Shown here: positions 22,357 to 28,434 of the stretch, one piece after another
Layout of the letters: each line of letters opens with the position of its first letter
How positions within the stretch are numbered: position 1 is the stretch's first letter
Origin: a virus
Strand: one strand, 5' to 3'
Virus record (IMG/VR): IMGVR_UViG_3300023174_000047
Coordinates: 1 to 64,000 of that record
DNA length: 64,000 nucleotides
Made by a program: the position numbers and the translations under genes
The notes under the pieces: generated by a model
What the model saw: only the letters and a program-made list of their open reading frames with translations
Told to the model about the DNA's origin: nothing
Database searches by the model: none

Positions 22357-22431
22357 GCCTCGTTAGTGTAATGGACAGCACGTTTCGCTACGGACGAAAA
22401 AGTAGGAGTTCGAATCTTCTATGGGGTACCA
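22357..22431 (+). tRNA. tRNA-Arg (ACG)
   Basis: 75 bases. Anticodon arm TTTCG-CTACGGA-CGAAA, GG in the D-loop, T-loop TTCGAAT. The acceptor has several G-T wobbles; encoded CCA. Confidence 0.85.
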
Positions 22432-22437
22432 TTCAAT

Positions 22438-22514
22438 GCCCGTATAGCCCAATTGGTAGAGGCGTATGACTTAGGATCATAATGTTGAGGGTTCGAATCC
22501 TTCTACGGGCACCA
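22438..22514 (+). tRNA. tRNA-Leu (TAG) with a short variable loop
   Basis: 77 bases. Acceptor GCCCGTA/TACGGGC, anticodon arm TATGA-CTTAGGA-TCATA, T-loop TTCGAAT, discriminator A, encoded CCA. Bacterial tRNA-Leu normally has a long variable arm; here it is about five bases. Confidence 0.8.
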
Positions 22515-22523
22515 ATTTTAAAT

Positions 22524-22598
22524 AGCTCCTTGGTGTAATGGTTAGCACAGAAAGTTTTGAACTTTCTAGTCCAGGTTCGAGTCCTGGGGGAGCTGCCA
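22524..22598 (+). tRNA. tRNA-Gln (TTG)
   Basis: 75 bases. Acceptor AGCTCCT/GGGAGCT, anticodon arm GAAAG-TTTTGAA-CTTTC, canonical D- and T-loops, discriminator G, encoded CCA. Confidence 0.9.
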
Positions 22599-22603
22599 AA
22601 TTT

Positions 22604-22681
22604 AGATTACTCATTAACATAAAAGTAATGTAGCTGCCTTTGAAGTAGCATAAAAGGGAGCATTACCCTCTTGGGCTACCA
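22604..22681 (+). tRNA. tRNA-like gene, anticodon TTG, degenerate
   Basis: D-stem CATTA/TAATG, anticodon arm GCTGC-CTTTGAA-GTAGC, T-stem AGGG/CCCT with loop AGCATTA, encoded CCA. The acceptor pairs at only about five of seven positions. The D-loop lacks GG. A second Gln tRNA, or one that has lost function. Confidence 0.5.
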
Positions 22682-22697
22682 ATTTCCTTTTAACAAA

Positions 22698-22772
22698 GAA
22701 CCTTAAGCTTTAACAGTGAAGCAAGAAGCTTTTAACTTCTAGAAAACGGAGCATTACCGTTAAGGTTCACCA
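22698..22772 (+). tRNA. tRNA-Lys (TTT), non-canonical D- and T-loops
   Basis: 75 bases. Acceptor GAACCTT/AAGGTTC, D-stem GCTT/AAGC, anticodon arm AGAAG-CTTTTAA-CTTCT, T-stem AACGG/CCGTT all pair perfectly. Yet the D-loop TAACAGTG lacks GG and the T-loop is AGCATTA. Encoded CCA. Confidence 0.8.
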
Positions 22773-22824
22773 ATTTAAACAGTTGAACAACAATTATAAG
22801 AGTATATTTTGTTGTGGATAAAAA

Positions 22825-22898
22825 TCCCAGGAACGCACACGGTTGAGCGGGCTGGCTGTTAACCAGTTGAACGTGGTTCAACCCCACGCTTGGGAGCC
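22825..22898 (+). tRNA. tRNA-Asn (GTT), canonical
   Basis: 74 bases. Acceptor TCCCAGG/CTTGGGA, anticodon loop CTGTTAA, T-loop TTCAACC, GG in the D-loop, discriminator G, encoded CCA. Second Asn gene of the cluster. Confidence 0.85.
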
Positions 22899-22941
22899 AA
22901 ATTTCAAAATTGTAAGTAAGTGGTCTAATTTAAATTTTAAA

Positions 22942-23028
22942 CGCGGGGTAGTGTAACGGTTAACACGTCTGGCTCATAACCAGAAAACATTATTGCTTGT
23001 GCTGGTTCGAGTCCAGCTCCCGCAACCA
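22942..23028 (+). tRNA. Initiator tRNA-fMet (CAT)
   Basis: 87 bases. Unpaired C1 opposite A72 (CGCGGGG...CCCGCAACCA) marks an initiator tRNA. Anticodon arm TCTGG-CTCATAA-CCAGA, T-loop TTCGAGT. Oddities: the variable region is about 16 bases and the usual run of three G-C pairs in the anticodon stem is T-G-G. Confidence 0.8.
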
Positions 23029-23035
23029 ATTTCAT

Positions 23036-23197
23036 ATGAATAAAAATAACGAAAGCTGGAATGAACAAAGTAATCATTTGCAAAAGGCACAAGATATAAA
23101 AAATGCTGAGAAATACGGATATAGAGAAGGGTTTATTCCAATTATCTCGCTGGATTTAATTAAAAAAATCATATGTTGGTTCAAGAAGAAAAAATAA
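23036..23197 (+). CDS. Small protein in the tRNA cluster, 53 aa
   Basis: Polar N-terminal half (MNKNNESWNEQSNHLQKAQD) and a basic amphipathic C-terminal helix (LIKKIICWFKKKK) that could touch membrane. Starts eight bases after the initiator tRNA and ends eight before tRNA-Val. No family recognised; could be chance. Confidence 0.4.
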   Translation: MNKNNESWNEQSNHLQKAQDIKNAEKYGYREGFIPIISLDLIKKIICWFKKKK

Positions 23198-23205
23198 TTT
23201 TAAAT

Positions 23206-23281
23206 GCCTGAGTAACTTAGTGACTAAAGTATCTGCCCTACACGCAGACTATCGTGAGTTTGAGTCTCACCTCGGGCACCA
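23206..23281 (+). tRNA. tRNA-Val (TAC), C33 and T-loop change
   Basis: 76 bases. Acceptor GCCTGAG/CTCGGGC, anticodon arm TCTGC-CCTACAC-GCAGA (C instead of T at position 33), T-loop TTTGAGT, D-loop without GG. Encoded CCA. Confidence 0.75.
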
Positions 23282-23285
23282 ATTT

Positions 23286-23425
23286 CAGAACATTCAATCA
23301 ACCGCAATTTTAGAGGTCGCTCTTGCAAGCCATGTACCTCTAACGGCTCTGATAACAGGCGCGCTTGCACGAGCCTTGCGAATGTTCTGCGAGCGCCAGC
23401 GGGCTTTGCTACCCCGTGTGGCGCT
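23286..23425 (+). ncRNA. Structured RNA: three-way junction plus terminal hairpin
   Basis: Outer stem CAGAACATTC (23286-23295) / GAATGTTCTG (23380-23389), ten pairs. Inside: AGAGGT/ACCTCT (23312-23317/23336-23341) and GGCTC/GAGCC (23345-23349/23371-23375). Then AGCGCCA/TGGCGCT hairpin (23392-23398/23419-23425) followed by AAATTTTTAATTTT, which could terminate. GC-rich for this genome. No tRNA features or convincing frame. Confidence 0.6.
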
Positions 23426-23449
23426 AAATTTTTAATTTTCAAATAGACG

Positions 23450-23477
23450 TTGATAAAGGTTAAAAATAATTTATATT
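23450..23477 (+). promoter_or_regulatory. Early-type promoter of the 23484 gene
   Basis: TTGATA at 23450-23455, 16-base spacer, TATATT at 23472-23477. The predicted first base is the A of the ATG. Confidence 0.75.
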
Positions 23478-23483
23478 AAATGT

Positions 23484-23756
23484 ATGATTACAATGTTTAA
23501 AACATTTAGAGGCACAAAAGAAGAATTAATAAATCACTTCAACAGTTTTGTATCTTTTGATAAGGACAAAAAGAATTCTAATTCATATTATGAATTAGAT
23601 GATGCACCAATTGCAAAGCAGATTGAAGAAGCAGATGTCAGCAACAAATTCAAAAATGGCGAAAGTAATGATTCATTTGGATTAATATTCCTCCTTTATA
23701 GAAATGAGACATCACTATCTGTGATAAGATCTTATATACATATTGTAGACAAATAA
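23484..23756 (+). CDS. Small acidic protein, 90 aa, unknown
   Basis: MITMFKTFRGTKEELINHFN start, Asp/Glu/Lys/Asn-rich centre, hydrophobic beta end (FGLIFLLYR, VIRSYIHIV). Fully leaderless by promoter position. An early-type gene inside the late tRNA cluster. No family recognised. Confidence 0.55.
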   Translation: MITMFKTFRGTKEELINHFNSFVSFDKDKKNSNSYYELDDAPIAKQIEEADVSNKFKNGESNDSFGLIFLLYRNETSLSVIRSYIHIVDK

Positions 23757-23784
23757 ATTTTGCAGCATATATCTCTACACAAAT

Positions 23785-23872
23785 GGACATAGAGCGAGCT
23801 AGTGAACGCAGTGGTCTGCAAAACCACGTGGATTAAATTCCTACGCAGAGTGCGATACTCTGTATGTCCTCC
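23785..23872 (+). tRNA. tRNA-Cys (GCA), extended variable arm
   Basis: 88 bases. Acceptor GGACATA/TATGTCC, anticodon arm GTGGT-CTGCAAA-ACCAC, T-stem CAGAG/CTCTG with loop TGCGATA, D-loop without GG, encoded CCA. The variable region GTGGATTAAATTCCTACG is far longer than the normal five bases. Confidence 0.75.
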
Positions 23873-23902
23873 AATTCTAGTACGCGTGCGTCCCCAGCGC
23901 TT

Positions 23903-23968
23903 GGCCCGTCGCTGGTTAATCCTAGGCATCTGAGATTCCAAATTTCAGGTGAAGTTAACGGGCCGCCA
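23903..23968 (+). tRNA. Armless tRNA-like gene, anticodon CCA
   Basis: 66 bases. Acceptor GGCCCGT/ACGGGCC pairs perfectly, discriminator G and encoded CCA. Anticodon loop TTCCAAA sits on a nine-pair stem (CATCTGAGA/TTTCAGGTG). Only a weak D-arm and no T-arm. An alternative hairpin (CCAGCG/CGCTGG) competes, so this may be a remnant. Confidence 0.4.
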
Positions 23969-23978
23969 ATTTTATTAG

Positions 23979-24007
23979 TTGATTTTAAATAGGAAACATA
24001 TTATAAT
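23979..24007 (+). promoter_or_regulatory. Promoter of tRNA-Arg(TCT)
   Basis: TTGATT at 23979-23984, 17-base spacer, TATAAT at 24002-24007. Confidence 0.75.
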
Positions 24008-24027
24008 AGTTTTGCTAAACAACAAAT

Positions 24028-24102
24028 GCCTGGTTTGTCCTAATGGATAGGACAGGCTCTTCTAAAGCTTCAATAGGGATTCGATTTCCTCACCAGGTAC
24101 CA
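24028..24102 (+). tRNA. tRNA-Arg (TCT), second copy
   Basis: 75 bases. Acceptor GCCTGGT/ACCAGGT, anticodon loop CTTCTAA, T-loop TTCGATT, GG in the D-loop, encoded CCA. Has its own early-type promoter. Confidence 0.85.
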
Positions 24103-24111
24103 TTTTTAAAA

Positions 24112-24186
24112 TCCTCTCGTCGTACGAAAGTCATCACCCTCAGTTGTGATCTGAGAAAAGACGGAGCGTTACCGTCTAGAAAAATC
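24112..24186 (+). tRNA. tRNA-His-like gene (GTG), incomplete
   Basis: Anticodon arm CTCAG-TTGTGAT-CTGAG and T-stem GACGG/CCGTC with loop AGCGTTA are clear. No good acceptor, D-arm or CCA is found. Boundaries approximate. Confidence 0.35.
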
Positions 24187-24189
24187 ATT

Positions 24190-24264
24190 TCATCTAGCTG
24201 TTACTATGAGGTAGAGACCAAAAGCAACACCCAATAAACCTGAAACTAGAAGTAGAATATCCAT
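24190..24264 (-). CDS. Possible 24-residue membrane peptide
   Basis: MDILLLVSGLLGVAFGLYLI followed by VTAR: one membrane span ending in a positive residue. No clear promoter. Shown because small membrane peptides are common in phages; may be chance. The remaining 24265-24438 shows nothing I can support. Confidence 0.3.
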   Translation of the reverse strand: MDILLLVSGLLGVAFGLYLIVTAR

Positions 24265-24438
24265 ATTAACTACACAACAGCAAAAATTTCTTAAAAAAGT
24301 AGTAACTGCAAAAGAAATTCATACAATTATTTATGCTAAATGTGTCTCTAAAAAGAAGTCATGCATTACAGTTAGCGGTATAACACTCTTATAAGAGATA
24401 AGTTTTAATTTAAATTTTACCATGACATATATTTTTAG

Positions 24439-24466
24439 TTGATAGCCTATTGACTCATCATACATT
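24439..24466 (+). promoter_or_regulatory. Early-type promoter of the 24475 gene
   Basis: TTGATA at 24439-24444, 16-base spacer, TACATT at 24461-24466. Predicted first base about 24473. Confidence 0.7.
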
Positions 24467-24474
24467 AAATGCAA

Positions 24475-24756
24475 ATGAACAGTAAATTATATGAATCTGA
24501 TCCCGATCTCTACACTAAGATTGTAGATGATTTTGACCGCAATGAAATTCGCAGCTCTGAGCGCATCATTATTGAAGATTGGGTCGCCAAGGCTCTAATT
24601 GCAGAGACGCTGCTGAGTCTTCTCCGCAAGGACCTCATAGACATTACAGGTTTAGCAGTCATTAATGACGGGCAGGATTTTGAACCGACGTTTGCACAGT
24701 CCGCATTTCTAAAAACAGGATCTGAAGAAATGCAAAAAGAATCACCCAAAACATAA
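24475..24756 (+). CDS. Small acidic protein, 93 aa, unknown
   Basis: MNSKLYESDPDLYTKIVDDF start, helical RSSERIIIEDWVAKALIAETLLSLLRKDLI, acidic end. The ATG at 24469 lies before the predicted transcription start, so 24475 is used. Seven bases before the next gene, so probably cotranscribed. No family recognised. Confidence 0.6.
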   Translation: MNSKLYESDPDLYTKIVDDFDRNEIRSSERIIIEDWVAKALIAETLLSLLRKDLIDITGLAVINDGQDFEPTFAQSAFLKTGSEEMQKESPKT

Positions 24757-24763
24757 TTTAAAT

Positions 24764-24985
24764 ATGAACAACACAGATACATACATCACCCTAGAGTCAT
24801 TCATCAAAGCATGGGATAAAAAATGTAATAGTAGCTTCAATCTGAGCTACATGGACTTACCTGATATTCTTTTAATTGATGATTATTGGCATGAGTCTAT
24901 GACAAAAGAAGAAGCTGTATATGCACTCAATGACATGATGAATGCAATGAAGGAGGAATTAGGTTCTGATGATATTGATTTGTAA
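24764..24985 (+). CDS. Small acidic protein, 73 aa, paralogue of the 8081 gene
   Basis: ITLESFIKAWDKKC...LIDDYWHESMTKEEAVYALNDMMNAMKEEL aligns end to end with the protein at 8081-8278, conserving F.K.W.K.C, I.D.W...SM and a helical acidic tail. Function unknown. Retention of two diverged copies in different early modules suggests a useful role. Confidence 0.6.
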   Translation: MNNTDTYITLESFIKAWDKKCNSSFNLSYMDLPDILLIDDYWHESMTKEEAVYALNDMMNAMKEELGSDDIDL

Positions 24986-25024
24986 TGAATAATTTTGTAT
25001 ATTTTATTTTATCCCTCTTAACTT

Positions 25025-25186
25025 ATGATTAATTATATATCTTTAATAGGCGCTTTCTTCTGCGGCTGGGTTGTTGGTGTCATTACAATTATATTCATCC
25101 TAGAATGTAGTTTTGCCCCTAAGCACGAAGAATTTGACGATGATGATGACGATGACGATGATAGTGCCGTCAAACCCATACACTAA
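25025..25186 (+). CDS. Tiny membrane protein with a poly-Asp tail, 53 aa
   Basis: One membrane segment (GAFFCGWVVGVITIIFIL, about 9-26), then a cytosolic tail with nine consecutive Asp. Followed by a terminator. Function unknown; the layout (span plus acidic tail) is seen in small phage membrane proteins. Confidence 0.55.
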   Translation: MINYISLIGAFFCGWVVGVITIIFILECSFAPKHEEFDDDDDDDDDSAVKPIH

Positions 25187-25203
25187 AAACTTCTACACTA
25201 AAA

Positions 25204-25237
25204 AATATAATAATGGCAGCATTATTATATTTTTTTT
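25204..25237 (+). terminator. Rho-independent terminator
   Basis: AATATAATAATG / CATTATTATATT perfect stem, four-base loop, T-run. Confidence 0.85.
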
Positions 25238-25278
25238 ATTTTTTCATTTCAAGCTAGCTCAAAAAATAAATATTAATA

Positions 25279-25608
25279 ATGAGCGATCATAAAAATTTAA
25301 TTAATGAATTTTTAAGCGGCGGGTGGATTATCCTCATTGTCGGTGCTTCGGGCATGGGAGCAAGAATACTTTGCAGTGGAATAAGACATTCAGCTTATGA
25401 AATTTTTAAAAGAATACTTGCTGCATCTCTTTGCTCTGGCATTGCATGGTTTGTGCTTGAACAGACTGAACTTGCTAGCTTAACCAAAGCCATTGTATAT
25501 GGCGTGGTGGGTGTAGTTAGCCCAGAACTCATTAATGGTTTAATAAAAATTGCTGCTAGATTTGCTAAAAATCCGATAAAGTTCTTTGACGATAATAAGA
25601 GCAATTGA
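25279..25608 (+). CDS. Putative holin, 109 aa
   Basis: Three hydrophobic segments (about 13-31 GGWIILIVGASGMGARIL, 46-62 RILAASLCSGIAWFVL, 71-92 AIVYGVVGVVSPELINGLI) with a charged end FAKNPIKFFDD. This G.SG...R....R...A..CSG pattern resembles the LydA-like phage holin family. It would form membrane lesions for lysis. TAAATA six bases before the ATG marks it as late. No endolysin is seen next to it. Confidence 0.65.
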   Translation: MSDHKNLINEFLSGGWIILIVGASGMGARILCSGIRHSAYEIFKRILAASLCSGIAWFVLEQTELASLTKAIVYGVVGVVSPELINGLIKIAARFAKNPIKFFDDNKSN

Positions 25609-25637
25609 AATGTAATATACACTGGTTAAATACACAT

Positions 25638-26894
25638 ATGAACCGCAGAGAATTTATTCGAGTAGGTGCTGCAGCAGGTGCATCACTTCCCACTCTACTC
25701 AAAGCGCAATCTGCAAATGCAGCAAAAGCTACATCTGTAATTCAAATTTTCCTACCTGGCGGCATTGCACATCAGGATGCATGGGACTATAAACCCAATG
25801 GATCGTCTGATTACAGGGGACCTTTTGGAGGTATTAAGACTAAAATTGATGGAGTTTATTTTGGCTCTTTGCTGCAAAATACGGCAAATATTAGCAATGA
25901 ATTGACAGTCATAAGATCCATGACACATGGTGAAGCTGCTCATGAGCGCGGGGTGCATAATATGCTCACAGGCTACAAGCCATCTCCAGCATTATCTTAC
26001 CCTTCTTTTGGAAGCGTTATTAATCATGAGCTCGGCAGTAGAAACAATTTACCCGCGTATGTGCTCGTACCAAATCAATTTGCTCCCGAGAATGGCACTG
26101 GTTACTTATCAACCCGTTTCGGACCATTTGCACTAGGTTCAAATCCAGAGGATCCATCGTTTGTAGTCAGGGATCTAAAACTGCCCTCTGGTGTGACAAA
26201 TGAGATGTTTGAGCGACGCAAAAAAATGCTCGGCATTGTAGATGATTATTTTAAAACAAGAGAATCACGTGCTGATGCAATTAAAGCATCTGATTCGTTT
26301 TATAATGATGCTTATAATATGATTTCTTCTACCCAGGCTCGTGAAGCATTTGAGATATCAAAAGAAACAGATTCAGTAAGAGAGACATATGGAAAAAATG
26401 CTGCTGGTCAGCGATTGCTGCTTGCACGTAGATTGGTTGAAGCAGGTGTTCGAATGGTCACTGTAACATATGGTAGCTGGGATCATCATAGTAACATCAA
26501 GAGTGCATTTGAGCAAAATATGGTTAGTTTTGATAAAGCCTTTGCTGCACTTATTGCAGACTTAAGGCAACGCGGATTGCTTGATTCTACATTAGTCTTA
26601 GTTACATCTGAATTTGGACGCACACCTAAAATCAATCAAACCAATGGCCGCGATCATTGGCCTCGTGTATTCTCTTCTGTACTTGCTGGGGGCGGAACCA
26701 AGGCAGGATTTGCATATGGAACCAGTGATGCATTAGCATCGGAACCAGATACAGATCCAGTTACCCCCGGTCAGTTAGCTGCTACAATGTACCATCTCAT
26801 GGGCATTAATCCTAGAAAGACCCTCATGACACCTGATTTGCGCCCTGTAGAAATTGTCTATGAAGCTCAGCCTATTGAGCAAATCATTGTTTAA
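25638..26894 (+). CDS. DUF1501 protein with Tat signal, 418 aa
   Basis: Twin-arginine start MNRREFIRVGAAAGASLPTL and a cleavage region near AQSANAA (about 24-29), then the DUF1501 core (QIFLPGGIAHQDAWDYKP, HGEAAHERGVHNMLTGY, TSEFGRTPKINQTNGRDHWP, MYHLMGINPR). The fold is related to sulfatases and alkaline phosphatases; the true substrate is unknown. The family is abundant in Planctomycetes and related bacteria and odd in a phage. Full length for the family. TAAATA five bases before the ATG: a late gene between holin and structural genes. Confidence 0.85.
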   Translation: MNRREFIRVGAAAGASLPTLLKAQSANAAKATSVIQIFLPGGIAHQDAWDYKPNGSSDYRGPFGGIKTKIDGVYFGSLLQNTANISNELTVIRSMTHGEAAHERGVHNMLTGYKPSPALSYPSFGSVINHELGSRNNLPAYVLVPNQFAPENGTGYLSTRFGPFALGSNPEDPSFVVRDLKLPSGVTNEMFERRKKMLGIVDDYFKTRESRADAIKASDSFYNDAYNMISSTQAREAFEISKETDSVRETYGKNAAGQRLLLARRLVEAGVRMVTVTYGSWDHHSNIKSAFEQNMVSFDKAFAALIADLRQRGLLDSTLVLVTSEFGRTPKINQTNGRDHWPRVFSSVLAGGGTKAGFAYGTSDALASEPDTDPVTPGQLAATMYHLMGINPRKTLMTPDLRPVEIVYEAQPIEQIIV

Positions 26895-27217
26895 ACGCCT
26901 TGATTAGAGAATGAAAAGAACTGTGTTCTTATGGACAGCTGACCAGCACCTGCGGTTGTTTGTGCGCTTACTTGCGAGCTGTTGGTAAGACCTCTAAATA
27001 TAAATTCTTGATCTGCTGACAAGCGAAATGCATTTGACACAGCAAAATTGTTTTGATCGTATACAGCAATGCCCTGCCCAGTTGTATTTTTTATAATGAC
27101 CTCTGAACACACCTGAAAGGGAAGAGCTTTTAAATTGGTGTCTAATGCAACGCTGAAAGACTTACATGTATTGAGGTTGTAATATGTAACTCCATTGTTT
27201 GTTGTAGGTGCTGGCAT
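26891..27217 (-). CDS. Probable virion surface protein, 108 aa
   Basis: Beta-rich MPAPTTNNGVTYYNLNTCKS... with FRLSADQEFIFRGLTNSSQVSA and IRTQFFSFS, a style I associate with decoration or fibre-associated proteins of marine phages. Late box (minus-strand TAAATA, 27223-27228) five bases before the ATG. Overlaps the DUF1501 stop by four bases, tail to tail. The role is an inference. Confidence 0.55.
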   Translation of the reverse strand: MPAPTTNNGVTYYNLNTCKSFSVALDTNLKALPFQVCSEVIIKNTTGQGIAVYDQNNFAVSNAFRLSADQEFIFRGLTNSSQVSAQTTAGAGQLSIRTQFFSFSNQGV

Positions 27218-27222
27218 GTATC

Positions 27223-27228
27223 TATTTA
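27223..27228 (-). promoter_or_regulatory. Late box for the 27217 gene, divergent from that at 27234
   Basis: TAAATA on the minus strand with a five-base spacer. A plus-strand TAAATA lies at 27234-27239, so the pair drives both directions. Confidence 0.75.
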
Positions 27229-27244
27229 TTCTCTAAATACAAAT

Positions 27245-28012
27245 ATGAGCTTCAACAATACTTTTAATTCTATTATTTCGGAAAAAAAATTGCACACTAC
27301 TTCGCAAATGCAAAATGAGATGAATGAGTTTGTTGACTCTTTAAGATCAAAAAATAATGTATTGTTCGTAACAACTAGCAACAGATGGTCTGGTTCCGAA
27401 CAAAAAGCAAAATCTACACAACTTGCATATCATATAAAAGACATGCTTCCAGATCAAACTATTAACATCATTGAAGCAGATAAGCTCAATATTAGGTGCT
27501 GTTCCGGTAATGTTAGTTTAGCGTCTGGGAATATTTGCGGCGCAAAAGATGCTCTATTAAAAAGTTCATCAAAAAATCCAACTGGGTTAATAAGATGTTG
27601 GGAAGCTAAACATAGAGATGATGAAATTTATAAAATTGCTAACAAGATATTTGAAGCAAATGCAGTTGTATTTTTTACAAGTGTGAGGTGGGGACAGACT
27701 AATTCTATATACCAAAAACTCATAGAACGACTCACATGGTTAGAAAATAGATGGAGCTGTTTGGATGAGAGCAACTTACTCGAAAATAAAGAAGCAGGCA
27801 TCATAGTAATAGGCCACAACTGGAAAGATAAACAAGTTATGCAAACGCAGCGCCAAGTTTTTGAGATGTTTGGGTTCAAGTCGCCAGTGCCTATGTCATT
27901 GTATTGGCAGTTTACAGATGATGCTAGTGATGAAACTAAACAATCATATAAAGCAGCAACATCTCAGTTTCAAGATGACTTTGATTTTAGATTGCATAAA
28001 AAGAATAAATAA
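27245..28012 (+). CDS. Flavodoxin-like NAD(P)H:FMN reductase-type protein with packaging leader, 255 aa
   Basis: After a leader (MSFNNTFNSIISE.K) comes a flavodoxin fold: VLFVTTSNRWSGSEQKAKST (phosphate-binding loop), CSGNVSLASGNICGAKDAL, ANAVVFFTSVRWGQTNSIYQKLIERL (flavin-binding) and EAGIIVIGHNWKDKQVM. Likely binds FMN. The leader and late promoter suggest the enzyme is carried in the virion; a redox role right after injection is speculative. Flanked by the two DUF1501-related genes. Confidence 0.65.
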   Translation: MSFNNTFNSIISEKKLHTTSQMQNEMNEFVDSLRSKNNVLFVTTSNRWSGSEQKAKSTQLAYHIKDMLPDQTINIIEADKLNIRCCSGNVSLASGNICGAKDALLKSSSKNPTGLIRCWEAKHRDDEIYKIANKIFEANAVVFFTSVRWGQTNSIYQKLIERLTWLENRWSCLDESNLLENKEAGIIVIGHNWKDKQVMQTQRQVFEMFGFKSPVPMSLYWQFTDDASDETKQSYKAATSQFQDDFDFRLHKKNK

Positions 28013-28017
28013 TAATT

Positions 28018-28419
28018 ATGAAAAAATTAATTGCGGTTTTGGTAGGAATGTGCACGTTGACATTTGGTGCAACTGTTGAACAGCTCAGCAGTTATAGCAA
28101 AAAAATTGACGCTGTCCTAGATAAGCAGTATGTTGTATCAAAAATTGCACCTATGCAATTCATTAATGATGGACGCGACCATCACCCCGGTGCATTTTGT
28201 GGTGTGCTCATTGGTGCAGGCATTAAAGGCGGGCAAGTTTACGGTAAGTCTGATGACAAGGGAATGAAAGCAATAGAGAACATTATATCACCAGCTGATT
28301 TTAATGCTACCATTGCTGTAGCTGCAGGTCTGCCTATTAATCATGTACTATTATCGCCTGAAGGTAGACCATTCAAACTTGCTGATAAGGGTGTACCTGT
28401 ATCGGCATTGCTTGCATGA
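28018..28419 (+). CDS. Exported stand-alone DUF1501 C-terminal module, 133 aa
   Basis: Sec-type signal MKKLIAVLVGMCTLTFGA, then FINDGRDHHPGAFCGVLIGAGIKGGQVYGKSD and AAGLPINHVLLSPEGRPFKL. This matches the C-terminal part of the full DUF1501 protein upstream (GRDHWPRVFSSVLAGGGTKAG...HLMGINPRKTL...RPVEI) and lacks the N-terminal two thirds. It has kept the GRDH..P motif of the metal site region. TAAATA six bases before the ATG overlaps the previous stop. Confidence 0.7.
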   Translation: MKKLIAVLVGMCTLTFGATVEQLSSYSKKIDAVLDKQYVVSKIAPMQFINDGRDHHPGAFCGVLIGAGIKGGQVYGKSDDKGMKAIENIISPADFNATIAVAAGLPINHVLLSPEGRPFKLADKGVPVSALLA

Positions 28420-28423
28420 TGCA

Positions 28424-28429
28424 TAAATA
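28424..28429 (+). promoter_or_regulatory. Late box for the gp15-like gene
   Basis: TAAATA five bases before the ATG. Confidence 0.7.
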
Positions 28430-28434
28430 ACTGC

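Noticed and set aside
24985-25032. 15-codon frame MNNFVYFILSLLTYD overlapping the 25025 gene
   Set aside because: Too short, with no promoter and fully explained as the leader of the next gene.
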